A stretch of 64,000 nucleotides of DNA from Lateolabrax maculatus (taxonomy: Eukaryota > Chordata > Actinopteri > Acropomatiformes > Lateolabracidae), in contig CM062198.1 of assembly GCA_031216445.1 (NCBI GenBank), positions 1,922,001 through 1,986,000 on the forward strand. The letters are read 5' to 3'. Positions 1-13,000 of this stretch are shown in pieces; the first letter of the stretch is position 1, and each line of letters starts with the position of its first letter. The notes beneath the pieces were generated by a model. That model ran no database searches. It saw only the letters and a list, made by a program, of their open reading frames with translations, and was not told where the DNA came from. Made by a program: the position numbers and the translations under genes.

Positions 1-1212
1 TCGTCCTCCTCACTTACAAAGCTCTTATTGGTCAGGCACCATCATATCTTAAAGAGCTGATAGTACCGTATTACCCCACTAGAGCACTACGCTCACAGAA
101 TGCAGGGTTACTTGTGGTACCTAAAGTCTCTAAAAGTAGAATGGGAGCCAGAGCCTTTAGTTATCAAGCTCCTCTTCTGTGGAATCAGCTCCCAATTTGG
201 GTTCGGGAGGCAGACACCCTCTCTTCGTTTAAGAGTATGCTAAAAACGTTCCTTTTTGATAAAGCCTATAGTTAGGGCTGGCTCAGGTGAGTCCTGAACC
301 ATCCCTTAGTTATGCTGTTATAGGCTTAAGACTGCTGGGGGACTTCCTAGGACGCACTGAGCTTCTCTCTCCTCCTCTCCCTCTCTATCTGTACGCATTC
401 CTATCCCACTAATACAGGCTACCAACTCCATTTCTTCCTGGTAGTCCTTGTGCTTTCTGTGTTTTTTCGCCTTCTCACTTTCTGCAGGTATTTCTGCCTC
501 TGGAGCTGTAGAGTCTGGATCTGTGACTGCAGGCCGTCTACTGCCCCCATGTTCCTGCTCCACACTCACTGCTGCAGTTGTTATTATTATTAGTCTGATT
601 TGTTGTCTCTCCTCCTGTTCTGTCTCCCCTCTCCCCCTCTCTCCTCCCCTTTCAACCCAACTCGGTCGATGCAGATGGCCGCCCACCCAGAGCCTGGTTC
701 TGCTCGAGGTTTCTACCTGTTAAAAGGGAGTTTTTCCTCGCCACTGTCGCCAAGTGCTTGCTCGTGGTGGGAACTGTTGGGTCTCTGTAAATAATATTTT
801 AAAGAGTATGGTCTAGACCTACTCTATGTGAAAGCGTCTTGAGAAAACTTTTGTTATAATTTTTTATTTTTTTATCACACAAACGTGAAATTATTTCTCC
901 GCATTTAACCCATCCAGTGGCACCTGTACGAACACACACATGGTCACACAAAGAGACAGGTGCCATATTCACACTGGAGCGGTGGGCAGCAGTTCACAGC
1001 GCCCGGGGAGCAATTGGGGGTGCGGTGCCTTGCTCAAGGGCACCTCGGCCGTGGCAAGGAGGTGGACTGCCACCCCACCAGCTGTCAGTCCACCAATCTT
1101 CGGGAGGGAGAGCGGGGATCGAACCTCCAACCTTGGGTTATTGGACAACCCCGCTCTACCACTGAGCCACGGCCGCCGCTATACAAATAAAATTGACTTG
1201 ACTTGACTTGAC
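1..1212 (+). mobile_element. 3' end of an L2/CR1-like LINE (copy A), cut by the left edge
   Basis: Positions 3-275 read in frame as the C-terminal end of a non-LTR reverse transcriptase, ending in residues FLFDKAYS and a TAG stop, and match the ends of the copies near 41.2 and 58.9 kb. A pyrimidine-rich 3' UTR follows, then the family tail: an AATAAAATTGACTTGAC-type motif with tandem TTGAC units at about 1185-1212. A SINE interrupts the tail at about 862-1178. Assignment to the L2/CR1 group rests on the reverse-transcriptase style and the short tandem-repeat tail. The rest of the element lies left of the window. Confidence 0.85.
862..1178 (-). mobile_element. tRNA-derived SINE inserted in the LINE tail
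   Basis: Read on the minus strand, the element starts near 1178 with a tRNA-like head: an A-box-like GTGGCTCAGTGGTAGAGC and a B-box-like GGTTCGATCCC. A body with the teleost-SINE phrase GAGGTGCCCTTGAGCAAGGC follows, and an A-rich end near 862. LINE sequence resumes on both sides, so the SINE landed in an existing LINE copy. A related element lies at 61450-61733. Confidence 0.75.
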
Positions 1213-2740
1213 TACTTCCCTGCGTCTGTGTTCATTCCTTCATCCCCACTGTGGAGTAAGTTCCAGAGCCAGAATAGGTGCTCATACCCAGTTTAAGTTT
1301 CATAATTCAATGGAAATGTCCCACACAACATGGGATTACATGACACACCATAATACCACACATTAACTCAGACCTACAGCAGTTAAAGGCAAAAAAATAT
1401 AGTTAAACATGTTTTACACTATAACAGAATAGAAACACCATATAAAAGATACATCAAGTCAAATCTCAGCTATGAATGTGCTGCTGTCATGTTAGAAATA
1501 AAATAATATAAATATGTTAACTTACAAATTTATAAGATTAGCATTTCTCTTCCAGCATTCCTCTCTTGCACTCTCAGATTGTGTACTCAATTGTGTCTTG
1601 GCTTTTCAAGAAAGCAGCTTAAGTCCAACTTCAGAGACTGACTACCACCCTCAGGGAGGAGCTCATCGGTCGTCAGGCAAGGACCTGAAAAACTGAACAT
1701 CCCAGGATAGAAAGATACAGGAGATCACCAACCCCCCTCATGTGCAGACTCCTAAACGACAGCAGATTTTAGATTTCAGATTTGTCATTAAGCTTAGATA
1801 ACAGACATTTTAAACTTTGGTCTATTTTACATTTTTGGTCTACATACAGTATATTTATGTTTTTATTGTAACAGCTAAAAGAGAGAGAGAGGGAGGCCCT
1901 GATGTAGTCCTGTGGTTAGCAGAAGGTGAAAGCTATAGTGAGCAGGCAGCCAGCAGAGTATGTTTGTCCCGCAGTGAGCTCCCCAACCCTCCGCTGTCAC
2001 TGCACTACCAGCTCCTGATCTCAGGCCCTCTTCATCCTATGGTCTCCTCAGTCTGATTTTGGAGTGCAGCCAGAATGGTCTCATTGCTTCCCCTTGAGGC
2101 CGATGATGAAAAACAAGACCTGTAAAAACAATTGTGGGGTTTTTCACCGACCACAGGGGGCAGTAATGATCCCATTAAGACCAGCATGAGGTGGAAGAAG
2201 ATGCTACACTGCAAACTCAAACCAGCCATACAATGGGGAGATTTATGCTTTATAATAAGTGTTTCACACTGTATCTTCTGGTTTTACAACATTTAGGGAG
2301 AAGTATCCGGGACAGTCTCTAATGCAGTGGAAAACACAGTCCCACACCTCACACCCTACTATCTAAAATACACATAAACGACCACGTCTTTGTGTCCCAG
2401 ATAAGGACTTTCTTAAACAGTCTACTGTGACCATCACTAAACCACAGCAGTAGACCCAGGCTCGGTACAGTTTAGTGCACTGATATCTATACATTTATAT
2501 AGAAGCCTATCCTGTTCATTAATAGCAGCATGACATCGACTTTGCTGGTGTAGTAGTGAGGTTATTTGAGGTTCTAAATAAGTTTCTTCACCCTCTGTGC
2601 TCTGACTGGAGGTGTGGGTTTGAATCCACTGTAGGAGTTTTGATGCTCATTAAAATGATGGTCTCTCTATAGATCCAGATGTTTCTGGCCTCCCTGGAGC
2701 TGCTGCAGGACATGATCATTCCTCCAAACCACAGACACAG

Positions 2741-2742
<2 letters not shown>

Positions 2743-2781
<39 letters not shown>
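2743..2781. repeat. (AC)n microsatellite
   Basis: About 19 uninterrupted AC units. Confidence 0.95.
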
Positions 2782-2782
<1 letters not shown>

Positions 2783-3843
2783 CTGTGATGATTTTCAGTC
2801 TATCAGTGCATTTCAGCCCGTCTGTATAATGCAGACGGTCCAGAGAGCCAGAAAGATCCAGACAGCCTCAGCTGACCCAGTGAGAACAGTTTGATCTACT
2901 GTTACTGGCAGCAGAGGCAGTATTTATATCCCCTCTCGTCTATTTGAATGTCAGTCAGCTACAAAGATGGACAACAATACAAAAATCTATTTTGATCATG
3001 ACTCTTCTGTTTCCGTTTCGGATTTATTCTGTCTGCTGTTTCTACGACTCAGCTGGAGACTGGGTTGAGAGACTCTGCTGCAAGCTGCAGCTTGTCCGGC
3101 GTCCATTTTGTGTGCATTCATATGTATCTGCTGAACTCTCCATTAAAAGTCTTCACGTACTATTCCTTGGGTCCTGTGTGCTGCATTTGGGTTCGTACAC
3201 CACCCGTTACAGTTAGTCCATCGCTCAATACTTTGTGATATCCCTACCCTGTCTGTAGCACTCTGCCTCAAGCCCATTGGCTCCTACTGAATCCTAAATC
3301 TTTAAAAACAGCTGACAGATACATAAAATATAGTTTAATTTGTTAAAAAGGAGAAAACGCTGCTTCCTTCCTTTTTCTCTAGATCCTGTTTTTCAACGTT
3401 CACAGGTTTTTTGTTTGTTAGATCAGTTCAATACTTTAGTTCATCTGGTCATTTATCAACCGGTTCCTATTTGGGTTTCACTCCTGTTCAAAAAAAAACA
3501 GTGATGTTTCTCTTTTTCAACGTTGGTTTGGGTTCATACGTGCTGATAAGAAAAAAAGAGAATATCACTGGACAATTAACATCTGATATGTCTCACTACA
3601 TGAGTAAGTCATTGTGAATACAGCTGTGATTTAAGACCAGACATCTGCTGGGCACAGTGAGTCAGCAGGAAAACAAAAGACACAAACACTATGAGGTTAA
3701 AAATGGATGATTTCATTATAAATCAGGAGTCAATACACATAAAACATCAAAAATACTGATCCTGGCACAGCAGTAACACTGTGATGTGGGAGAATCCCTC
3801 TGCTGGATGAACATTACAGAGGATACACAAAACTATACACCTC

Positions 3844-3848
<5 letters not shown>

Positions 3849-3905
<57 letters not shown>
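3849..3905. repeat. (AG)n microsatellite
   Basis: About 28 uninterrupted AG units, roughly 100 bases beyond the FAH stop codon and so possibly within its 3' UTR. Confidence 0.95.
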
Positions 3906-3907
<2 letters not shown>

Positions 3908-4009
3908 TTTTGGATTTAGTCAGAGCAGGGTGAGATACTATAGGTGTGTATGTTTATGTCTTCCAGTATTCAACAAAAGGATGCCCACATTAATAACAGG
4001 AAGTGTGTT

Positions 4010-7000
4010 TCAGTGCTGAAGGGCAGGGAGGATGGTTCCCATGCAGGATCCGAAGCCCACCCTGTATCCATCGCCTTGACAGTAACCTAGATAGAGGAAG
4101 AGATGGGACATTACTGCAATCATAACCATATGAGTATTGACATAATTATCAGCATGATCACATTATGAAAGCCCATCTGAAATCACAGAAGTCGTGTCAC
4201 AAACCAAAAACTGCAGCCCTTTTTCTTCCCTGTGATATTTAAAACGGATCTGTTGACCAGGCAGAGCTGAATATGTCCATATCTGGTTGATTAGACCTGA
4301 ATTTACTGAAGAGCAACAAGAATGACAAACACATTGCATTTCCTCCAACTTCTTTCTCAATGAAAGCCTCCCAACAGTTCTCCAGTGGAGAAGTTCTCAT
4401 ATGAAGCAGCAATGAGAAAGGTTGAGTTTGCATAAGCAGCACCTCAACACTTGACTTCTACATTCACTACTGTTTCTGACAGTCCCTGTCACAGGTGAGA
4501 CTGCCTCGGTCAGCTCACAATGTCTGAAAACTGTTTATCGCGGTGGGACCAGAGAGGCTGAGTGTCTGGTTGTATTATGCTTTGAGAATGAATGAGGTGT
4601 TGAACCCAGGGGCAGACTGTGGAGGACTCAGAACGCAGGTAACTGTTTAAATTTTAAATAAGTTTCCAGTGATCTGGTCTAACCTGTGATGGTGACTTCA
4701 TCTCCATCCTTCAGGAAGGTTCTGGTTTCTCCTCCTCCCAGATCGATGCTCTTAGATCCCCTCCATGACAGCTCCAGCATGGAGCCAAAACTCTCTGGGT
4801 CCTGTTGGGGTACAGGACACACAGTGTAAGCACTGAACACTACGAGTGTACTGCACATGTAAAACACAAGACTGACAGGTAGACACACATTCACTTTTAT
4901 AGATAATCTGTTGGCAATAATGCATCATCCAACATGAAACTGGCCACATTGTTGCTAAGACTTTTAAAGCCTATAAAGTCAATACATTGTATCTGATTAC
5001 ATCATTTTCAGGCTGGCTTCAGTTTTTGCTTGAAGAAGAAGCTAATTTATCTTTAGGTCCATCAGGACTTAAAAACAGAGGTTATGAGGTGCTTTACAGG
5101 AGAAAGAGAAAGGGGTTAAAAGAGAAAGTGATGACACAGTATATAAAAGTCCTGGAGTATACCATGTCCAATAGAAGATGTCTTCACATACACAGATACA
5201 ATTTAAACAACAATAGTATGTATCAGGTGCTGAGCATACTGTACATGCAGACACTCACAGGTCCACTTATGGTACCAGAAGCCAGCAGGTCTCCTGGTCT
5301 CATGTTGCAGCCGCCGACTGAGTGATGGGTGAGCTGCTGCTTCATGGTCCAGTACATGTACTGGAGACACAGAGAGAGAACACGAGTGAAGAGAGAAACA
5401 CTGTCAGACTTCATACTGGTTCACCATTTACATAAAAGAGGTTGCGGGTCAGACCCGGACGTGTCTGCAGTCTGGTGTTGGCTGAGAGGACTGAGGGAGT
5501 CTGCACTAACAGCGTCTGTGTATATAAATGGAATGGAAAATCTCTGTGAAGAACACCACCTTGTCCGTTTTTAAATTGTGATGGACATTTTTTATAATTT
5601 TATAGACAAAAAATGAATCTGTTAATTAAAAAAGTAATTAAGAGATTATCATAATCATTAGTTGCAACCCTGTTATCCTTTATTACCGTAAAAACAACTA
5701 CCTCTACCGGTCCCCATGCTGTATGTGGTATGTCACATATGAATTATATTTACAGTAGTGTTTCCTGTTACTAATTATTGCATCTACAAGGCCACGCTGT
5801 AAAATGGGGTTTTGCCTGTTTGTTACTTTTGTATATTATTCTATGTCAGTATGACAAAAGTTGTTGTGATAACAGGAAATTACTAGTTAAATGTTTACTT
5901 GAAAATCCACATCCAACTTAATTAATAAAGAATGTCAACTTGACATGGAGGCGGTCGTGTGGGTGCCTGGATTAAAACCGCTTGTGTCATCACTGCTTAT
6001 CATCTTCCTTGATCTTTCTGTGGCCCTTCACTGATTCCTGGGCGAGTCTTTGACCCCTTCTCACTCATGCAACAGAGCTGTGATATCCAAAAACAATTAA
6101 ACATATTCAAGAGCCATGTCCTGAATGTCCCCGTCCACACGTAAGGTGGAGCAGTACCAACTAGATATACTATATTAGAGGGCTCACCTCTAAATTGTAA
6201 ATGTGATGCAGGAGGTTGAGTAAGTCTTGAGTAATACTGTCATGTTTCTCTTAAAATAAACTTGCTGCAGTCATTATTGTAGGTTACTGTAACACTTATT
6301 TTGTTAAATCAAGTTTTTTGATTGAAATTCTTTTAATTTGGTTTTACTAAGCATGACTTTTAAGTAAATATGTCAAATAGCCAATCTGATAGAGTTTAGT
6401 AAATGTAAAAGTTTAAATCAAATGGACAGAGACAAACGTAACACAACAAGCCACATTAGTTATGTTAAAATGGATGTTAAAGTTCAAAGAAACGCTGGAT
6501 GAGTTCAATAAATTGATGAATTTAATTCAATGGAGCTGAATTATATTTGCAAGTTCAAACAACTACACCAAGCAGTTCAATAAATTACCAAATCCAAATC
6601 AACCAAACTACGACAAAGGGATATTTAATCAAGATAACATTTGGTGACATTAGAAGAACAAACAATACCTGAGACTTTTAAGGCAGCCCTTTCACTTATA
6701 GTTAAAACAAGCTCAATTGCAGGCTTTAGCTTGCAGGATTAACAAAGGTTAATTTTAGTGAAGAATAGACAAGAAATTGCTCCACTTACAGAAACCTGAA
6801 GACCAGTATTACAATCCGAATATGGGACTGACCTGTACATGACCAAATGTAGGAGTGGATCTGGCTCAGCTCACCAGGTTCTTACCTTAAAGTTTGACTT
6901 GCATATGGTTGCTGCCTCTTTCATGCACTGTCCTGAAAGAACAGACAGCAGAAAGTGACACATGGAATCTGACCTTCCCTTCACAACACTACAGTGCTTG

Positions 7001-10000
7001 AATTAAAGCTCTGTGCACAATGACATGTACAGTGTCATTCAGCCATGGTGGTACATTTACTTAACTACTGTCTTGAGGTACTTGCACCTGAGTATTTTCA
7101 TTTTTTGCTACCTCTACTCCACTAGTACCCTGGTAACCAGACGAATCTGCGAGCTCCTGTTTTATTTGCTCTGGCAGCAGCTCCACTACATCTCAGAGGG
7201 AAATATTGTACTTTTTATTCCACTACATTTATCTGACAGATGGATTTTAAAAACCTATAATGACCTTGTAAAGTATGATCCATTGTTTTGCAGTAAATTA
7301 AACTAGCCAGCAGTATATTCAAATTAGCTCCTCAGCAACTAACTACTGAATGAAAAAGCTGCCGACATAATCCAGTATTATGACTCCATAATGAGTACCT
7401 GGACTTTTGGCACTTCAAGTATATTTTGCCAATGACATGCTTAAGTGTGTGTGTGTGTGTGTGTTTGTGTGTTCTAACTACAAAAATACACAGAGAAACC
7501 ATTGTGCTTGATTGGATGATATATTTGGTACCTGTTAATGACACAAACAGGTTAATGTTGAAAGTGTAAGCGTCATGATGCTGCAGGTAGGGGAGGGGCT
7601 CTGGGTCCTGACGGGGGAGGAGAAGCAGAAAGAAAATTAACAAGAAACACACACACATGGAGCCGCAGGAGGCTCTGATGTTCACTGCACACACCACAAC
7701 CAAACTGACTGGAAGATCTTTAATGTGAAAGTCTGTCAACCAGTTCTGAAAACAGATAAAGTGAGGACTGCGAGCAGTTTGGGGGGGCAGTTGCTCAAAG
7801 TGGTTTCCTTTCATGGTATGGTGAACTTGGGGACTTCACTGGTGTAAGATGTACTAACCTGGATGGGGTTGGGCTCTGCAAAGGGTAACAGCGCCTCCAT
7901 GGGGACGATCCAGGGTGAGATGGTTGTCCCAAAGTTCTTCCCCAGGAAAGGACCCAGAGGGACGTACTCCCACGCCTGGATGTCCCTGGCTGAGAATGAA
8001 CATATTACCACATATTACTGCAGAGGTAGGAAGGTCATGGTTCTTTTATGGTGATCAGCTACTGTTAGGCATTAACAGGGAGTCCAAAAACTGGGTGACA
8101 TCACAGGAAAGGTAGAATTTAAAGGACCAGGAGACCAGGTTTTGTGTTTACATGATGCTAAAACAACAAGGAAATGTATTTCATTCAAATCTGTTCCTGT
8201 GGACAAGTAAGTGACAGCCATAATTTCTCAATGATAATATTTATACAGGAAATAGAGCAATAGAAAAATATTCTATGTTCTTGTAATCAGTCAAGAAATT
8301 CAATAATCAAGAGGAATTTATAAAATTCAAGAAAACATATAAGCCACATCAGTGGACTAAGGGGAGTTTTACAACCACAGAGGGTAAGTGCACATGTGCA
8401 ACCTGTCCAGTCGACGGCTAACATGGGCCTCTGCTTTGCATCAGACACATCAGCTAATTGAACCAGGCTCGGACCTGGACAGAAGAACTACCCACAACTT
8501 CTGTTGACTTTTCTTCAACCATCTTTGATGCTGAAGTGAATCTGACTGCATTATCCTATTTGTTGGTTAGGAAACTAACGGACCATTTTTCTGATTCATT
8601 GTTGTACTTTGTTGATTCATATTATAATATAATATAATAATCAGTTGTTGCTGTTAATGAGCTTCATTCCAAAATCACTCTGTCTCATTAGATTTGTCGT
8701 TTTCTCTACATTGCAGTCATGACCATTATGTTCATATTCCTCTTATTATTATTGTGAACACATTTCATCCTAATCAATATTATATAATGCTAGACAATAT
8801 ATATACACATCATGCTGTGGTTGGTGCAGTTTTATAACTAATCATTCTCATTTAAACTGGGAGATACTTGAACATCATGAATAGGATACAAAGGGATTCG
8901 TTGAGAACAGGTCTGGTGCAGACTCAGATAGGCCTTGTGGTCCAAGGCTGGGACATTTGTTGGCAGTGTGCACTGCAGGAAGGCCTCTGAGTCTGTCCAA
9001 GTGCACACATAAAGGCACATTAAAACACCATTTCAACTAAACCATTGTGCACCAATCAGAACAGAGGGGAAGAGGAAGAAATGGGGTAATTAACAGCAAC
9101 CTGCAGTTGTATGGTAAATGTTGGATGGCAAACATTCATCAAGAGCATTTGGTGAACTCTGCAGACTGGTCTCCTGAGGGCTTCAGCAAGTGCAAAATGA
9201 AAGCGATGTCAGATCGCTCTCAGCTGCACACTTAGCAGAAACGTCAAAGACTGAAATATCACTTGTACTGTGCTGTGGTGGGTCAACTGTACAGAAGAGC
9301 TCCAGTATGATGGGCTGGTCTGGAGAATGTGCTGCACGGGAAGCAGCAGCTGGATATTGGATATGTCTATGTCCTTTTTGGTCTATGTCTGATGAATATC
9401 TTAGCCTCTCATAGATTGGTAATCTGTACTTAATGAAAAACAATTCATCTAACACAATGTCTTTAAAGACAGTGAAAGCTTTGAGCAGAAACAACACGAT
9501 CTCTGTTAGTAGAGAAATGATCTCCTCATATATAATTCTGACAGTTCTAATAACTATGTATGTCCTCCATTATGGCTCCTAGGGCTATATCTTTGAGGAT
9601 CAGGCAGAGGAAGACTCAATCGCAGAATCGACATCCAAAAAATAAAAGCTCACAAAACAAACAGGCACTCCAAAGAGGCTCAAAATAGCAAAACAAAAAG
9701 GCAACTCAAAGAGGCTCAAAAAGTAACAGGAGGCAAAAGCAAACAGGCTGGGCAGAAAGTGGCTGGAGCACTAGTCTGACTAGAGAACTAAAACAATCTG
9801 GCAAGGAGGGTCGAACAGCAAGGGGTATAAATGGGGAAAAAACCAATTAGATAACGGAACACAGGTGTGGAAACAAAACTGGCGGAAAACTCAGTAGTGA
9901 CAGGAAGGAAAACAAACTGGAAAGCAAGAGTACAGGAAATTACAAAATAAAACAGGAAGTGGTCTCATGAGTCCATACGGGTCGTCACAATATCTAATGA

Positions 10001-13000
10001 AATGGGCATCTCATATATCTCCATCCTTTCATACATCAACAATCTAACAGTCAACACTGCAAAATGCGAGCAATACATATTTAAAATACATTTAATGTTT
10101 TGGTGTTTTTTTAGTTCATTTAGGTTTGACATTGCAAACTAACTACAGATGCACTCTGCATATGCCTAATCATTTGGATTTTCTTGTTCTAATCTGCAAA
10201 GTTAGACAGCCGAAGGACACCCTAAAAAGACAAACACAAATTAAAAATTACTTAAATTACTGATTTTTCTTATAATATCCAAAAAATATTTAGAAGTAAT
10301 ACTGGTTTAATTGACTTCTGCTGGCAGAGATGGAGGAAACAGTTTGGCAGGCTGCAGTGACTGAGGCAGGAGTGCAGAGTGGACATTAGAGAGAGCACCA
10401 TGCATGTCCTCTCCAGAGATCTCCAGTTAAATCAATAATACATATTGCCACTCCTGACTCTGCCATTTCATCTTAAACCTTTCCCTCTGACTAAATCTGA
10501 AGTGACTGACTCAACGTGCATAATGGAGAGCTAAATTAAGGAATAATTGTGCTTCTAAGTGAGATGTCACTGCTAATTAGTGCTGTTGATTTGGCAGCAT
10601 AACATCAGTTTCATCACACAACCAGTTCAAACATCACAACGTTGCATACCTGCTTTCCAGGACAGTTTGTTATATAATCCTAGGTTTGCCAGCATGTGTG
10701 GGAGAACTACAAAACCATCTACATGCACATGCAACAAGGAAGATGTTGGTGTGTTGTGTTGTGCAGAGGCTCTTACCACTCCAGTCATTCATGAGCACCA
10801 TGCCAAATATGTGTTCGTGGGCTTTATTGATGGGAATGGGCTCCCCAAGCTGATTCCCTCCTCCAACAAAGAAGGCCTGATCAGAGTAAAGATGAAATAT
10901 AACAGCAGTGAAATACCCATGCTGTTGGGCAATACAGAATATCACACAGACAACTAACAACAGGCAACAGAGAAGGGCGACTTAGGCCTTTCTCTCAGGC
11001 AAGTCAGATGTTGAATGGAAGTCATTTCAACATGTATTCAAACATTACGAACATGCAGGTGATCAGATTAAGGAAACACTAGTCACCATCTCCAGCTCAA
11101 TGTCCAACTGCTTAGACGGGCCAAACACCGGAGGTTTTGCTAAGAGAAAGGAAAAGGCAGACATGGTTATCATCATCTGTAAGAGGTTCAGCTCTGTGTG
11201 GTCAGATAGTGACATCATGAGGATTCACTTCATTTCCGGTGTAAAAAGCTGTTTCACACAAGGTAAACTATTACATTTAGGGGGTAAAGCTGAATGAATA
11301 GATTTTTTTGGCCACTTGAGGACAGATGAACAAGCTGTAAACACAACACTGACAAACGGTTTTATAACTGTGGCTGGATAAGCCTGCTGGAAGGCCCTGC
11401 TGGGCTGCTGCAGTCCAACCTGACTCCAGGTTCGCTGTGTGGTAATATCAGCAGACACAAATTAATGTGGGAATATACAACATGTACACATAAAACTAAA
11501 ATAATGAAGGTTCTCTGAATTCAATTTGACTTTTTCCTTCCTTTAAGCTCTGGTTTGACAACAAACTTAGTTTCATGTTGACCAGCTGGTCTCTTACTGT
11601 GTCCGTCTGCTGTTTGCTGCTCGTGTACAGCTGCTTTGAACTATTGTTGATATAAAAACATTGATTATTGCAGCTTTACAGCGGCTCGCTATTTGTGTAA
11701 CAATGTATCAAATGACAGTGTGAAAGGCGTCACTCATGGTGATGAACCTACAGAGAATTTTCACCTGAATCTGCAGCTCCCCTTGGCTTTATGGAGCTTA
11801 GCGAGTTTGAGCTCATGGTTTAGGTGTCCACCCACAACTTTACTATTTTGGTTCACTCTCACAGCTCTCATAGCGCTGTTGTTTTTTGCTTTAAAAACCT
11901 ACTATGCACTACCTGCCCATCACCAAACAGCAGTTGGTTGTAGTCTTCTCATAGTATGCCATCTAAGAAAGTTCAACATATCACTGTTGAAAGGTATCAC
12001 AACTGAGAACCTTGCATCTCTAAAGATTAGACTATTGAGCAATGCAGAAACACAGCCTTGTTATAAGGATAAAGCATCTTCTAGCATTGTGATTTTGAGG
12101 GTTTTATAAGCCCAACAGGTTGGAGATTCCTCTCACACCACATGCCACCTTATCTGTACCTGACATGAGCTTTTATGATGTCATCATCATGCATCTTAGA
12201 CACTTTGTTCCCTTTTCAATTGCTGAGTGAAAGCTCTTTCTGCAAACTCGTCCCTACCATAAACTGTATGGTCCCTGCTTAAAGCTGACCAGGTGTCAGG
12301 GTACTATTACTGCTACTGTGATGTAACTGTGCCAAACATTGACAAGTACAGTTCTGATTATTCTTTTTGATTTCCTTGACTACAAGAAAACAAGTTTGAA
12401 AATGAAACATATTAGAAAGAAGAGAGCTGAACTGACCCCTTAGCCCACTCCTCATCTGTACTCGATGCTAAAGAGGCTTGACACTACATTATCCACAAAT
12501 AGCACAACACACACAAAACTACAACCGAAGTGTCACCAGTCGAGTTGCATTGTGAGTAATGTAGGCTCCGGGTTTTGACAAGGAATAAAAACAACAATAT
12601 CTGGTTCTGTTGCACTGATTTGGATCCTGTTTTAAACTGTCTATCATGGGTCTGATAGTGTTATAAGAACACAATGGTTCTTAGCAAGGATGTAATCACC
12701 AGCCTTGAAGATGTCCTCTCCAGACATCTCCAGATAAATCAATTTATGGGATGAGTAAAGTTTTAAATTGAGTAAGGAGAAATAAGTAATGTCAATAATA
12801 AGGGTCTTACTCTGGTCAGGTCTCATCTGGCCTGAGGGGCGGTGAATGGGGGTCCCAGAGACAACGACTGATGATGCTCTACCATGGTATCCCACTGGAA
12901 GCCTCAACCTGCATAACATAATGCCCAAGTTAGCCCAACAGTAATCACGGTGGGAAAATAAAGTTCAGTCTGTACATGGGCTTAGATCATTTTCAGTCTG

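Larger units (their letters stand above)
1213..4009. other. Downstream flank of FAH, no gene recognised
   Basis: This interval lies 3' of the minus-strand FAH stop codon. It holds a CA and a GA microsatellite and otherwise unassigned sequence, including a probable but unlocated FAH 3' UTR. Short ORFs here lack family resemblance. I could not choose a polyadenylation signal for FAH: a minus-strand ATTAAA-type hexamer lies near 3333 and an AATAAA near 3022, and neither is decisive. Confidence 0.5.

Noticed and set aside
318..794. Recurring ORFs on both strands (also near 23660-24006, 41263-41749 and 59012-59408), one serine/cysteine-rich and one starting MGGHLHRP
   Set aside because: They are the conserved 3' UTR of one LINE family read in various frames. 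They lie after the reverse-transcriptase stop and recur only because the LINE does.
3160..3217. Possible LTR end (GGGTCCTGTGTGCTGCATTTGG with CACCCGTTACAG)
   Set aside because: Resembles some LTR 3' ends but I could not find a matching start or a target-site duplication.
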